Shown one piece after another: positions 51,331-63,700 of a stretch of DNA of 64,000 nt (position 1 is its first letter; every line of letters starts with the position of its first letter). Under the pieces are notes generated by a model that saw only the letters and a program-made list of their open reading frames with translations, did not search any database and was not told where the DNA came from. The position numbers and the translations under genes were made by a program. Origin of the DNA: Adineta ricciae (Eukaryota > Rotifera > Eurotatoria > Adinetida > Adinetidae); the NCBI GenBank assembly GCA_905250025.1, contig CAJNOJ010000239.1, positions 62,001-126,000 on the forward strand, written 5' to 3'.

Positions 51331-52077
51331 ATGAATATCGATCAGAAAATCACTCAAAACTTAACCTCGTTGTTTGTCAATAATAGTGATTGTGCAGAAG
51401 CGCAAGTGTATGTACTTGCAGTAGGTACTATAAAGCGTGATTCAGAAGGTGCATCAACATCCATGCAAAGTCAAACTGTACACAAACGTATACTTGATAA
51501 GATCATTGAAATTGTTGATGGTGTTGAATATCTACGGATTTTACGTGAACATCATATCAAGCATGAAGTTTTGCTTCATGACGCTTTTTCTAGGACGCAG
51601 GAATGGGGATCTATACATACGTTCTACGTCAAAGTAATAGGTTCACACACTGTTGCTTATGGTGCAGCGGCTCTACTTGGTCAGATACTTCAACAATATG
51701 CTATTGGAATCTATCATCCTATCACCGACGAAGATCGCCGAATGCTAAATTCAATGGAAGATGAAAAATTATCAGAAACTCTACACCAGTATTTCGTAGT
51801 ACATTTGGATAGTGTTCTCTCGGACGATAAAATTCTGGCGATAAACAAACGAGTTTGCGAACGGTTTCCACAACTGTCTGGACAGCTCGATTTCTTGGGA
51901 CAATCAATTGAGTTCCATGATTTTCATTCATCATTCAAAGGCACAGGTGCACAGATAGAAGAGATTCTACGAGGCAATTTTCAAGAGATCTTTCAAGTTA
52001 AAAGACAATTGTCGAAAAGTACTGTTTTGACAAAATACGATTACCAAGAAGCAATCAACGCCCTGAGTGCTTCTTAA
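51331..52077 (+). CDS. Unrecognised 248-residue protein, intronless
   Basis: Start ATG at 51331 (MNIDQKITQNLTSLFVNNSD), stop TAA at 52075-52077. It is mixed alpha/beta with motifs EAQVYVLAVGTIKRDSEGAS, IHTFYVKVIGSHTVAYGAAA and LDFLGQSIEFHDFHSSFKGT. It has no signal peptide, transmembrane segment or known catalytic motif. Codon use and length make it a credible gene. The flank 52078-52495 holds no feature. Confidence 0.6.
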   Translation: MNIDQKITQNLTSLFVNNSDCAEAQVYVLAVGTIKRDSEGASTSMQSQTVHKRILDKIIEIVDGVEYLRILREHHIKHEVLLHDAFSRTQEWGSIHTFYVKVIGSHTVAYGAAALLGQILQQYAIGIYHPITDEDRRMLNSMEDEKLSETLHQYFVVHLDSVLSDDKILAINKRVCERFPQLSGQLDFLGQSIEFHDFHSSFKGTGAQIEEILRGNFQEIFQVKRQLSKSTVLTKYDYQEAINALSAS

Positions 52078-52495
52078 GGATGTGCGAACTTTGCACTTTT
52101 CAACATTTTTTATTTTCGATACAAGAACTACATACTTCGACTACTGTTTAGAATTCGTCCGTAGTAGTTCCTATTTGAATGTATACCATGTTATCTTTTC
52201 TTTCGTCATTTTTATAAAAAAAAGAATTAAGGAATTAACAGTAACACTTTCATTTAACACGAATGAAAAGTAGATAAGTTCATCTAGATAATGACGCAGT
52301 TCTTAGAGCACGTCTTTATCGTAACAAAACTTGTTTGAATTTTTTATATTCAAATAAGTCTGAATGATGTGTATCGATGACATACATATTTGCAGGCAGA
52401 ATTTCATTCCCATTCAAATTTTTTGTGATATTCTTTTTAACTTCATCAATATAACTTTGTTCGGATTCTTCTATTTTTCGACGTTTCCGAACGTT

Positions 52496-52975
52496 TCAAT
52501 CTGTGGTTTCTTTAACGATTTTATGTTCGGTTTCAGTAAATCTTCCGGCTGACAGTATAAAATCAGGAATGCCACGAAGCAAGTTGATGAGTAATGATTT
52601 TTCCGCACCACTACTACTCGTCATTGTAGTCTGAGTTTGAGAATTGTTCAAACGGCCAAATTTTGTTCGATGCTCCCCCTTTTTTTGTTTTGGTATGCGA
52701 ACGTGAATATGATCCCATCCATATACCTGTGCAGCCGTAACATGCCCTTCATTGTAAAAATGAACGCACCTATTGTGATATAAATCAGTAGTAATATCTA
52801 CATACGACGGTGAAGTTCGTTTAATGTGCATCTTATTCCAAGTTACACGACCCCAGTGTTCTTGGCCACTGGGTGGAATTGCATAGTGTTCGCTTCCTTG
52901 AAACAGAGCCGAGATATATTCAAATATATTACTATTTTTAACTGAACGAAAAATAGTTTCGAACAGATGACGTCA
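52496..52975 (-). CDS. Unrecognised protein, possibly partial at the 5' end
   Basis: The open frame is continuous from about 52975 to TGA at 52496. The first ATG is at 52831 (MHIKRTSPSYVDITTD), but upstream codons also look coding (FEYISALFQGSEHYAIPPSG, then QEHWGRVTWNK), so the start may be in an upstream exon. Further motifs are HVTAAQVYGWDHIHVRIPKQ and LLINLLRGIPDFILSAGRF. No domain was recognised. Region 52976-53214 has nothing supported. Confidence 0.4.
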
Positions 52976-53214
52976 GTGACAGACGAATCTGCAGCAATAA
53001 CACGCATTTAGAAGTCGTTTCCTGCTACAGAAAACTATCTGACTCGTTCAGTCATCATTGTCAACCTAGTTTTCTTCAATAAATGTCTAACAGTTAATCA
53101 ATCTCGCTCTCATCGGTCACTTACGCCTAACTAACTCCAATAGTGTCCTATGTATACATTGATGGTGCTAATGAAATGAATAAATTTTGTTTTTTTTTCA
53201 TTACACAAATCAAT

Positions 53215-53345
53215 ACTTTTAATTAAAAAAATTGTTCATTAGAACTATGATTGCAATATTCTTCGGCAATTATTTCTGATTTAACCAAAGACGAATTTTC
53301 ATGTTCATCGTTGCAAGCGATAGATAATAATGAAACAAGACGAAC
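53215..53345 (-). pseudogene. Fragment of a Death-domain gene paralogue
   Basis: The minus strand encodes RLVSLLSIACNDEHENSSLV then KSEIIAEEYCNHSSNEQF. It aligns over its whole length with the exon of the Death-domain gene at about 30400-30530 (RLVSSLFTADSDVHEDPSLT, KLEIVKKEHSNHSFDKQF). A TAA follows where the intact gene reads on. Flanking exons are absent or unrecognisable. Confidence 0.65.
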
Positions 53346-53503
53346 TTATAATTTATAAACGAGTAGTCTACGATCCAAAGATTGTATTGTATCAAAAATG
53401 TTCTAAAAAAATGAATATAAAAAAAGAGGCAACAAGATATCAAACACGCTCAATCCAATTCCTGATTGGTGAAAACTGTACAAAAAAAAACGAGAAAATG
53501 ATT

Positions 53504-54377
53504 TTAGAATAGATCTATGATGCGTTTAAAAATGCTACGTGTTTCTGTCGGTGGGTAATGAACGCATGAACGATGATGGAGATAAGCACCATGCCTTTTA
53601 ATACCTGCATAAGATACCAAGCATTGCCAGCAAAATTCATGTTTACATTTAGCACATGTCATATGATCGCAACCTTCATTCTTTTCGATATGTGCATGGC
53701 ATTTTGGACATGCTTTTGTATTGCCATTGATCCAACGTTCACTAGCGTGTTGTTGACCAGCATTCCGAGGCATGTCATACTCTTCACAAGTCATTCCTTC
53801 GTGCCACGGAGATCGATGTTTGAAACAAGTTGATTTCTGACAATTAGTACATATGACAGTCATATTCATAGTGCCACCTTCATTTAATTGACCGGAACCA
53901 CATCCATGAGCACACCAAATGAATTCCGGATGTTGTTCGAGTGATCGATCAAGATTTAATTTGGCGAAACGTTCATAGAGGGCATCATCATTATTGCCAA
54001 TAAGTATTTGTTTAACTATAACATGTGGTAAAGAGGCAGAACATTCCGGACATTGAACATCTATGGCAATATTCCAAGTATTGCGTACATATTCATACAT
54101 GCAAATATCACATATTGTTCGAGTTGGATGTGAGCAGTTCGTGTTAGCATATACTTCGTATTGTTGTATTGGTTTTAGTTCCAAACAAACAGTACATGAT
54201 CGTTCAGATAATGCTACGGCAGATTTTTTCGATCTGTTCAGAGAAAAGAAGCGATTTCGTTGACTACTAAGTATTGGACACAACTTACATTTGCGTTTCG
54301 TAAGGAATTGGAACTTCTACGGGATTTTGAAGTTTTTGGAATGATTCTGAGATTGATGATAATTGCGATACAGCCAT
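53504..54377 (-). CDS. RBR (RING1-IBR-RING2) E3 ubiquitin ligase
   Basis: The main exon reads CTVCLELKPIQQYEVYANTN and CDICMYEYV (RING1), an IBR with WCAHGCGSGQL and CTNCQKSTCFKH, and RING2/Rcat ACPKCHAHIEKNEGCDHMTC followed by KCKHEFCWQCLVSYAG. The Cys in GCDHMTC is at the position of the thioester-forming catalytic residue, so a HECT-like transfer mechanism is expected. About 260-280 residues, compact for the family, with no extra domains. Two starts are possible: ATG near 54283 (MCPILSSQRNR), or ATG at 54377 (MAVSQLSSISESFQKLQNPV) spliced through a 22-nt GTAAGT..TTAG intron at 54268-54289. Confidence 0.88.
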
Positions 54378-54952
54378 AAATAAAAATGATTGATGATTTC
54401 TGTTGAGTAGTCGACCTTATTTAAATCATCTTGCATCATTTTGTACATGCGTCACTGATTCGTTTTCTCTATGTTTGGCATGCAAAAAGTAAAACATTTG
54501 TCAATGTGACTCATTTTTCGTCAGAATATGCCACATTGGCAAAGAACAATCATTCCTTATGCATTCATATTGATTGAATTACTCAACAGTGATTTACTAC
54601 GTCAGTACGAAAGAAATCGATCGAATTTCTTGAATACAAATCCTATAACATCTCGAATGTCGCGTACTAAAAATGATTTTTGCTCTACATAGCTCACAAT
54701 ATAGTTCTAGCGAGTCTAATCTTATCAGTTTGACTCATATTTAGTAAGCAATATGGAAAAAAGCTCGTTTCATATGCCTTTGCATTTCAGTATTTGTGCA
54801 ATAGGATCGAACTATAAAAATCAAATTCCAATTGGAATTCGACGTGAGCGTAGCATAAAATTATTCCTGAAAATATTATCACATTCTCATTTTATTTTCA
54901 AAAGATTAAAAACGAAATACACGATGATTTGAAATTATTTGAAGAAGAACAA
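54378..54952. other. Spacer
   Basis: AT-rich spacer between two minus-strand genes, with no open frame or repeat that I can support. Confidence 0.35.
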
Positions 54953-55326
54953 TTAGAACGATTTTTTTTTCCATGGGCGTACTACCATTAAAACAGTGAA
55001 GGCAATCAGAACCAAAACAATTAGAACTAAATTCAATGATCAAACGAGCACGAATTTCTTTTTTTGGTTGTAAGAAAAGCAAACTTACTTATGGCAATCG
55101 ATAGTTTCCAATATCGGCATTTCATTCTTTGTTGGACATGTCTGCCTGAATCGTGAAAATGGTGCGATGATGAACTCAAATCATCAGCACGTTCGTTTAA
55201 CATGTCTAACTGAATACTGCGCTCGACTAGTTTCTCAACAGTAACTTTTAACACATTGGTAGTTTTTTTTACATCAGCAGGTAAGACATATAGCTTATTC
55301 GCTTGACTACCCCCTGAAGCAGCCAT
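54953..55326 (-). CDS. VAMP/synaptobrevin-type R-SNARE
   Basis: Two exons. Exon 1 starts at ATG 55326 (MAASGGSQANKLYVLPAD) and carries the R-SNARE helix: VLKVTVEKLVERSIQLDMLN followed by ERADDLSSSSHHFHDSGRHV, with the zero-layer Arg in LVERS. It continues to KCRYWKLSIAI and donor GTAAGT. Exon 2 (from about 55018) supplies the C-terminal membrane anchor LIVLVLIAFTVLMVV and a short lysine-rich end, stop at 54953. R-SNAREs sit on vesicles and pair with Q-SNAREs to drive fusion. It lacks a longin domain, so it is brevin-type (VAMP2/3/8-like). Confidence 0.88.
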
Positions 55327-55715
55327 CCCAAAAGGAAAAGTAGACAAATGTATCACAAAGAAGAAGGAGAGTACGAATGAAGACGAAAGATAAGAATTGA
55401 TAAAGAATAAATAAATTTCGTGATGATATAATTTGAAGCAAAATATAGAGACAAAAAAGACAGTGTAAAGTCTATTTATTACTCATAGGATATTATGAAT
55501 AATAATGATGAAAAAAAAACAAACTTTTGAGATCAATTTACATGGTATTTTCAATAATTATGCATCGATTATTATAGTTGAACTAAGATCGGCTGGATCC
55601 GACGAGTCTAAAAGAAAATATCAATCGGATTGTTTTTGGAAAAAAGTATATAAACAAGAATTGTCTTGCAAAGGCTTTTCCTCAAAGAGCAAAGCGATAA
55701 TCAACAAAAAGAAAC
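55327..55715. other. Spacer
   Basis: A plus-strand frame (55505-55903) runs across this spacer and antisense into LMBRD2 exons. It is Lys/Ser-rich with no motif, and I treat it as a shadow. Confidence 0.35.
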
Positions 55716-58304
55716 TACCTTTGAAAAAATCGTCTCGCTATGAAAAACATTTCAGGTTATTGTTAGTGAGAAAATATTTTCTATTTACCTGGACGAATAG
55801 ACGGTTCCGGCTGAGTATCTATCAGAGGATCGTCAGTATTGGAAATCAGTGGACGAGTTTCTATAGAAGTCAATGTATTTCTTTCCAGACGAAATTCTTT
55901 TGACGCAATCAAATTTACAAACCTGAAATCATTGGATCATCACCATAGAGATTATTTGCTGCCATTGCTCTTGCTGATCTTAAACCATATTTCTCTTCCA
56001 GTTCTCTTCTTCGATCTCGACGTTGCGTTGCCGTGGTTGTATTCGCCAACGTATCAACTCCACCATAATTTCGACGCTCTGAACAAAATACAATCTTCAA
56101 GTATACAAAACTGCTCCTGAGATCTGATAATGTCACCTCTTGCCATTAAGCTCTTTCCATCTTCAACATATTCAGTTGAAACATCGTCATCATCGAAAAA
56201 TTGTCGAAAACCACACGCATGTAAACATCTTGAGCCCAGTCGAAAAAACGTTCCAAAACTTAATAGACATATTAACATTGGAAAATAAAAGTTGAATCCG
56301 ACCGATACAATTTTGATTGCTGTCAAATGACCCATAATCTATCAAATAACAACAAGCATAAAAGAAATCGAAAGAAATTCCATGTTTTTCAATTTACCGA
56401 TGTGAATGCTGTTTCTTCATGATCAATTTTATGTGTGATAGCTTGGTCTAAATGGATCATACCCAGAAAATTATAGCACAATGGTGCAGTTAAACGGCAA
56501 AGAAATGTTGCTGCAAATATCAAACTGTTTTCATCCGTTAAATGGTACAATGACAGATAGAAATAATTTAATATACGAATACGAAAGATTGTATAATATG
56601 CACATAAACATAAATATGCAATACTTAAACAACAGAATATCTAAAGCAAAGAAAACAATCGTTTTCAATTTCCAATGAGTGATTTCTTACTTCAATCGTC
56701 AAATATGAATAATGTCGACTGGCAGCTGTAACACATTGTGCGAAGATAGACAGAACAGGTGAAGTACTGAAAAAGGTCATCTCCGACCAGATCACCAACA
56801 GTGAAATTAAACCAAGTCCAATACCAAGAAGACGAAGTCCCCACGGACGGAGGACACAATAAGTGTACCATTCTAAAGACAGCAAGTACGAACAGAGTGT
56901 TCATTTTTGGTTAGTCGACTTACCTAGTTTAGGATGTTTATCGAATAATTTTCGTCGTAACCATGTGGCTGATGATGGATTTGTTCGAACGAATTCATGA
57001 TTCGTATTTTCAGCGTTTTTAACGATATCCTCAAAATAGAAGGCCTCATTGATTTGGCGAGTCCATGACACTTGTACACGATTATGGACGTGAATATTGG
57101 TTTTTAATCGTTCGTGTAACTTAATTAATTGTTTTTCTTTTTCATCATCATCAGTAAAACGATTCGGAATCGATATACGATTATTTGCGTAATCATTCAA
57201 TGTCAATTGAATTCGATTTGAATATTGTTCAGGTACGATTTGGATTATCTGTTCGAGACATGGACGTAATGGATCAGTAGTTTTGATTTGCATACAAAAT
57301 TTGATGACATCATCGATCAGCGAATCTAAACGCTCTTCAACATCCACTTTTTCATTGTAAAGTCGGGATAACTTAAATTGTGTGTGTGCAAGCATATAAC
57401 TTGTTCGTGAATGATTGTAAATATTCTTCGGAACTTGAATAAGACCATAGCCAAGCATCAGAACAAGAAGAAATAAACCCCAAGTTGTACTAGCCGCAAC
57501 CAATGTTGCCTAAATTGAGCAAAGGAAAAGAACGATTTAGGGAATACTGAATAGTTATTTGTACCGTAAAACTTGACGAATCCATCGTAACTTTCGTTGC
57601 TACATAAATTACAAGAATAATGAAGAGCAATAGTAGCGTGCCATAGAAAATTAAATTTGCTTTAATTGTATATCGAATTTTTCCTTTAATGGAAAATTCT
57701 CCTAGAAATCATACGAAACATTATCGAGCAGAAACATATTTCATCAAACTGACCTGTCTCACGGAATGATTGCATCAATGGCAAGATCAGCCTATAAGAG
57801 AAAACAAATTTTTGTACCAAAAGAATGTTTTTACGGTTCTAAGTACCAAGTTAACACTTGTGATGTCCAAAACACGACTTGCCATAACACCGCATAGACA
57901 TTCCGATCAACATAGGACCACGGTCGAGGACAAACTACGGCTGTTGAATTGTTCTGAAAAATAAAAATTTACCTTAAAACTTCAACCAGAATACCAAAGT
58001 TTACTATCAATGAATTGTTGCTCGTCGGTGGTTTGACGGTGACTGGTTCTGGGTGCGTGACACAGTCTCGATATATTGCCTAAGGACAATGAAGATAAGA
58101 ATTGAAATCAGTCAAAAAAAATTCAATTACAAGCGATATGTCCAATGGAAGGATGAAAATAGTCAGTGTGGAAAAGAACCAAGCAATAAATACAGCGATG
58201 GTTGTAACCACATGCTGTCGACGATAGTTACCACAACGATAAAGGAAGATTAATGTGATTATCAGTGAAAAAATAATATTAAAAATAAATGCAATACTGG
58301 ACAT
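55716..58304 (-). CDS. LMBRD2: LMBRD2-type LMBR1-domain membrane protein
   Basis: About ten exons with introns of about 45-60 nt. ATG at 58304 gives MSSIAFIFNIIFSLIITLIF, the first membrane span. Then NVYAVLWQVVFWTSQVLTW, NLIFYGTLLLLFIILVIYVA, and TTWGLFLLVLMLGYGLIQVP with a long cytosolic loop (NEKVDVEERLDSLIDDV). Next come LLVIWSEMTFFSTSPVLSIF, later FYFPMLICLLSFGTFFRLGS and a charged tail (RRDRRRELEEKYGLRSA). The pattern matches LMBRD2 along its whole length; in animals it is a nine-span protein linked to beta2-adrenergic receptor signalling. A 26-nt intron (55897-55922) is needed to avoid a TAA before the tail exon. The start lies about 40 bp from the stop of the preceding Alba-like gene. 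Confidence 0.9.
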
Positions 58305-58345
58305 TTTCGTTTTGATCTGAAAACAAAGAGTGAGTATCTTTGATG

Positions 58346-58717
58346 TCATACTGAGTTCAAAGGAACTTTTGATAGAAGAACACAAATTGACGGAATATCT
58401 TTATTCAATTTGGTCTTTTCTGTTATCGAGATTTTTACATCTTTTGCCTTATAACCAATTTGTACATATTCATGAAATGTAAGATTAGATTCACGTTTGA
58501 GCATTTCAGCGCATGCAATCGCTTTTGTTATGCCATCGCCCGTTGCATTCCATGTGATTTGTTCAATTGAATTATCAGCTGAAGACAATTTACGTCGAAC
58601 ATAAGCAACCAAGTTTTTCGTTCTCGAACCAGCTTTGACCTGCATATGAAGACATGATGAATGAAGAGTAAATGGTAATGGTAACGATTCTTTTAATGAA
58701 TGCTGTTCATTAGACAT
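58346..58717 (-). CDS. Alba-domain protein, RPP25-like
   Basis: A single exon, 123 residues. After MSNEQHSLKESLPLPF comes an Alba fold: KAGSRTKNLVAYVRRKL, QITWNATGDGITKAIACAEM, YVQIGYKAKDVKISI and IPSICVLLSK. The GDGITKA segment and the surrounding pattern match RPP25/RPP25L, RNA-binding subunits of RNase P/MRP. It lies immediately upstream of LMBRD2 on the same strand (gap about 40 bp), which would allow polycistronic transcription resolved by spliced-leader trans-splicing, a process known in bdelloids but not shown here. Confidence 0.85.
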   Translation of the reverse strand: MSNEQHSLKESLPLPFTLHSSCLHMQVKAGSRTKNLVAYVRRKLSSADNSIEQITWNATGDGITKAIACAEMLKRESNLTFHEYVQIGYKAKDVKISITEKTKLNKDIPSICVLLSKVPLNSV

Positions 58718-59551
58718 GATTTAACGAGGACAAAAGATCTAAAATCTAATCGATTGTCAAGAAATGCATTAGTGAGAAGCAAATGTTTTTATTTTCAGTT
58801 AGCAGAACAAGTTAAAATGGAATCGAAGCTGAGAAGCACAACAAATGCTGATAAGAAAGTAGTTGCAATGTTAGTTTATCTTAAAATTCACCAATTCAAC
58901 GCAACACATCACGCGTACTGCGTATACGCATGAAGCGATGACTCATACCTATACTCGAACAACCAATCAGTGAATATCTTGAATGTATTCCAACGAGATT
59001 GTCATAATTCACAGTTTTTTAAAGAAAAGACATGTACAGCAGATTATTAGAAGATTTCGCAACTCTGATATTTGCGATCGGATAGATGGCAGTATCGAAT
59101 GAGAACGATTCTCAATCAGCGTGTCAAGATTCTAAAGCTTGCTTTGTGAATGAATATCATGAAAAACGAACATCTTTTTTCTCTCGCAAATCAGTTGTGA
59201 CCGCTGGAAGTGAAGATTTCGTGTTTGGATTACGATTGATATCGCACAAAAAACGCCGTTGGTATACTTTTCAACCAGACACGAATTTTTTTTTTATATA
59301 CTTTGTAGAAATATCTTTTCAGTCAAACTATGTAAACGGTATTCATTCATTTAATTGAAATAATGAGCATCTTTGTGAACAATTGTATTTGGAACATCAT
59401 GCAGTAATATATGCCTATAATGATGGAATTGCAATCTGTAAAGTCAAATTGAAAATTAGTTTAACAGTTTTTTTTTATTGTAAATCAATATAACAAGAAA
59501 ATGAGAAGAAAAAGACAACGATTATATACGATTTTTAATTTACGACATCGT
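58718..59551 (+). other. Spacer with a weak plus-strand candidate gene
   Basis: An open frame at 59086-59358 starts MAVSNENDSQSACQDSKACF and contains TSFFSRKSVVTAGSEDFVFG before becoming low in complexity. It may be a short gene or first exon; no family is recognised. The remainder is empty. Confidence 0.3.
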
Positions 59552-59920
59552 CTATATAAAATCAATGACAATATCGTTACTATCAAATCCTAATGTAGAA
59601 TGCAATTGTTCACCACTTCCAATCCATGAATTGAATTGTTTGAATTGCCATGGATCATAGAATTGTGTTGGATTTGGTGCGCCTATATCAATAAAGATAT
59701 TTTCTTGGTAATTATAATAATCAGATGTAGCTTCGAAGTTTAACGGCACAGCTTTCAATGAGTCAACTGCTTTTTGAAATTTTGGATCAAGTATTTGGCA
59801 TTGCATAAGGAATTCGGGATCAATTTTTCCACCTACTCGTGCAGCAAATGCGACAACACTGCAAGCACATGGACATGCACTCGAGAATTGATATGGTTCA
59901 CAATGATATTGAGCAAACAT
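59552..59920 (-). CDS. Unrecognised 122-residue protein
   Basis: A single open frame, ATG at 59920 (MFAQYHCEPYQFSSACPCAC), TAA/TGA at 59552. The N-terminus is Cys-rich and then reads AFAARVGGKIDPEFLMQC, VPLNFEATSDYYNYQENIFI and FYDPWQFKQFNSWIGSGEQL. The aromatic-rich C-terminal half looks coding. No domain is recognised, and there is no clear signal peptide. Confidence 0.45.
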   Translation of the reverse strand: MFAQYHCEPYQFSSACPCACSVVAFAARVGGKIDPEFLMQCQILDPKFQKAVDSLKAVPLNFEATSDYYNYQENIFIDIGAPNPTQFYDPWQFKQFNSWIGSGEQLHSTLGFDSNDIVIDFI

Positions 59921-60771
59921 GGTATGAATCTCGGTAGGATAGGGAGGTGTTAGCAGTATAAAGAAAAATCAAGGTAAGAATCGTTGAATGATGACAAAAC
60001 GAACGGATATGTGTATATATATATATATATGTCTGTTGATCATTACCCTTTTGTACTGTTCGCTTCAATGACAAGAGATATGGACAAATCAAGAACGATA
60101 CGCTTCATCTATCTTCTTGATTTAAAATATTGATAGAAGATTTCGACTATTAACTTGTACATGATAGTATAAGCGTCGTGTGTATGTGAGCCTTTGATAT
60201 ATGAACTGATATTCTTCCTCCGTCGTAGAAGAGCATTGATACCTCCAATCAAAAAACTTAATCTTGATATTCATCTTAAAAGAGATGAATGATTACTTGA
60301 CGATTGAACACATTAGATTAGTGATCATCAAGGCCATTTGTAAAGACTTTCTTGCACGAACATATTCCTCTTCTATTGTACAAAAGAACTAGACGAACAC
60401 GGTAAGAGGTGTTACCTAGACATGCCAATCTAATTAAAACAACACGAAATAAACAATATTCTATACTTCTCCAATCAGTCTTTTAAATTACTGACCTTGA
60501 TATGCCGTATACTTGACTATATCATAACACCTTTAGACAAGACATAGTGAAGGTCGATACATCAACATTACAGAGAAAAAAAAACATTTTTCTAGATAAC
60601 TATCAAGGTTGAACAAATCGATGTTATTTATTAACGAACATTCTGTTGGAAATGCTTTCAACCAAATATAATAAGATGGTGAATGAAAATCATTGATTTA
60701 TTTTTCATTGGTATAAATATTAAAGCGAAACCCCGCACGTCAAATACATTTATTTATATCAAACAAGTATA
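59921..60771. other. AT-rich spacer with a short TA microsatellite
   Basis: (TA)n of about 16 bp at 60014-60030. The rest has no open frame, RNA gene or repeat that I can support. Confidence 0.4.
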
Positions 60772-63700
60772 TCAAGATTTAATCATTAATGTTACATGTG
60801 AATTTAATTGTCTTTGTTTTTGAAATTGTTCATCATTGGAATATCGATAAACAATAAATAACGCTTCTTTGCATAGATCAACGAACCGATAGCAACATTT
60901 CAGTTCAATATCAGACAATGGATTGTTGCCTTTCATGAACAACAATTCCCATGAACTAGTGTGAAAATTGAATAGGACAAAACTTAGTGCATAGTAATGT
61001 AACAAACTTACTTATGTCGGTTTTGACATGTTTCCCACATACATTGTCCATGATTCGCCAGTAATCGTCGTTCAATTTTTGACAAATGGCGGTTCAACGG
61101 TAAGTGTTGAGCTAGCTCATCGATGATGCATAGTTTTTTCATTATCTGTTGAATATTAATCCAAACCATTTGAATAATCGATTCTCTTTTGTTTGCGTCT
61201 AATTCGACTAACCAAAATCGACCAATATCTGCTTTGTATTCAGTCCAATTTTCCATGATCTATAGTGTGATTTATTAGTCAACATATACGCAATTTTTTT
61301 TTAATCGCAGTAACAAACCGTGGTACAAAGCCGATTGGTTTCTTGATCAGTTCTGTTTGGATAATGAATACGCAATTTATTCATTTCCTTGAAGATCAAT
61401 TCACTTAGACGATACAAATCATCGGCCGTTAAGTGATATTCCTAATAAGCGAAAATTTAATGAACAAGTAATGGAAACATTGTTTCTTTTTCTACTTTGG
61501 TAATGTCAATTGTAGTGGATGTAGTTTGATTGAGTGGCTGTTGCTGTTGTAGATTCGCATGGAGAATAGCTGATTGTGTCACCATTTGAGATTTATTATT
61601 TGACCTTCGAACTTTAGGTGAAGGTACTCGTTGTTCTTGTTCACGATATTCTGATGGTAATGATGGTGATGGTGTTGTGTAGAACTTTTTCTCTGTGATT
61701 CGACTAGCAGAAACACCTGGCAGAGTTTGATGCGAATCGGATTCTGGCCGACTAACACGTCCTGTTGAAACCAATGAATTGGATCGTTTTTTCGTCTTCG
61801 ATGCTGCCGATGTTGCTCGAGGAATATCTGCTGGCGTTTGCGTTCCCACTCTTTTGCTAAATTTATCCGATTCTGGCGAAGATTGTTGAGTTCGATTGGG
61901 AGATAATGAAGATTCTCGTGGCTTTTCCTCTTCATCATCGCCAAAACCGTATGTAAAAGTAGTCAATGGTGATACATGATACAATCCCACAGACTTAGTC
62001 GATGTCTGAAACAACGCCTCTCTCACATTGACTGTTTTGTATAAAAAAAACGAAACTTACTGGTCGTTTAGTCGTTTCTAACTGTTCGATTTTTTGTATT
62101 AAGTCTCGTTCATCATACTGTTGAGTATAGTTTGCATATCTTGATAGATCATATGGAGTAGGAGACAAAATATGAAAACACTTGGATAATATATGCATTA
62201 GTCCATTCATACGTTTGTCATCATCAACTGGAAACAAACGAACGAAACCACCACAATGATGACTCTCGAATATGTCTCGTGCTCTTTCTCGGCGAAGAAG
62301 AAATAATATTTCTTTCTATGCACAAAGAACAATTAGACTTAATGATCGGAATAAGAAATAATCCATCATACCAATTCTTCTACTTGATCTCGTTGAGTAT
62401 TGAATGGTTTTCCTATACTTAAATACAATCGCCGTTGCGCTTCAACTTTCTCGATTGCATCACTTTTTTCCCGATCGGATACTTGAAAGTGAAGCAAATT
62501 CAGTGTATCACATAGTAATTTCATTTTAATATCAAATTCAATTTGTTCAGTTGTGTCAAAACTTGGACAGCGATTGACCTTAAGTTAAACAATAGAAATC
62601 ATCCCGATGAACTCTTTCATCGAAGAAAAATATTACTTCAATAATCCAAGGTTTGAGATTCTTATCAATCAAAATATCGAAACCAAGCAATTCAAAACAG
62701 ACGCTTTCACTTGTTGGTAAAGCTGCCGGACGACACGTTCGATATGCAGATGACATATGTGGTTCAGCAAGAAAGATTGTTTTAGTAATAATATTCTTAA
62801 AGAAAATCGAGAAAAACTATTGTTTTACTTGATTGATTGAGTATTTACTTTGATTTCAGTCCATAATTTTTCAACGTCATGATTATCCCGTTTTAAATAA
62901 TCGAATAATTGTTGCAATGATCTTCTTTTACTACTGTCGAGATCTAAATCATCTGGATTCTTCTTAGTTATCGAATAATTTGTTAAATGCATTGCATAAT
63001 TTAACTGAAATAAATTCAATTTTGTCAATGATCTATTTGCCTGACGAAGAAAAAACGTACAGCGTTTATTGGAGTCGGTAATTGATATTTTGTCGAACTT
63101 AATCGAACAAGACCATTATTGAAAATAAAGACACGTAACGGATCACAAGATGTTATCAGGGCATAAATACGCAGATCTTGAAGGAGAAACTATTGAAAGA
63201 GTTTTGATATTGAGAAATATCTTACCGAATTTGAAACCATCGAGGAGATACGGTTCTCGTATATATTCTTGAACTATGTAATTATCTAATTTCTTCACCT
63301 GTTTGTAGTTACAATGAATTGCGATTCTAAAAATGTCGATCGTCTTAAAAACAGGCTTTTCTATGTGCATTACCCGTGTCCCATTGCTGTATTATTAGGT
63401 TTCATAATATAAGTTGCTGATTCTTTGTGTGGTCGGTTGGACGCATAGGAATACCAGAGATTATAATCATTGGGTAGAATCCATGTTTTTGGAGCGAAAT
63501 TATATTCTTTGGGAAGAAAACTTCGTATCCTACTCGCAGAAAAAGTACAAGTTTATCCGCAGTAGAATTGACTTACTGATCGTAATTTTTCGCTAATAAA
63601 TCCTTTCGCGAGATTTCATTCATAGTTGGAAAATGATTCACTTTCTGATAAGGTTTGAGTGCAGAGACAATATCCATTGAGATTAATGTATCATTCCATA

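Noticed and set aside
55505-55903. 132-codon plus-strand frame
   Set aside because: Low complexity and antisense to the LMBRD2 tail exons, which have family support.
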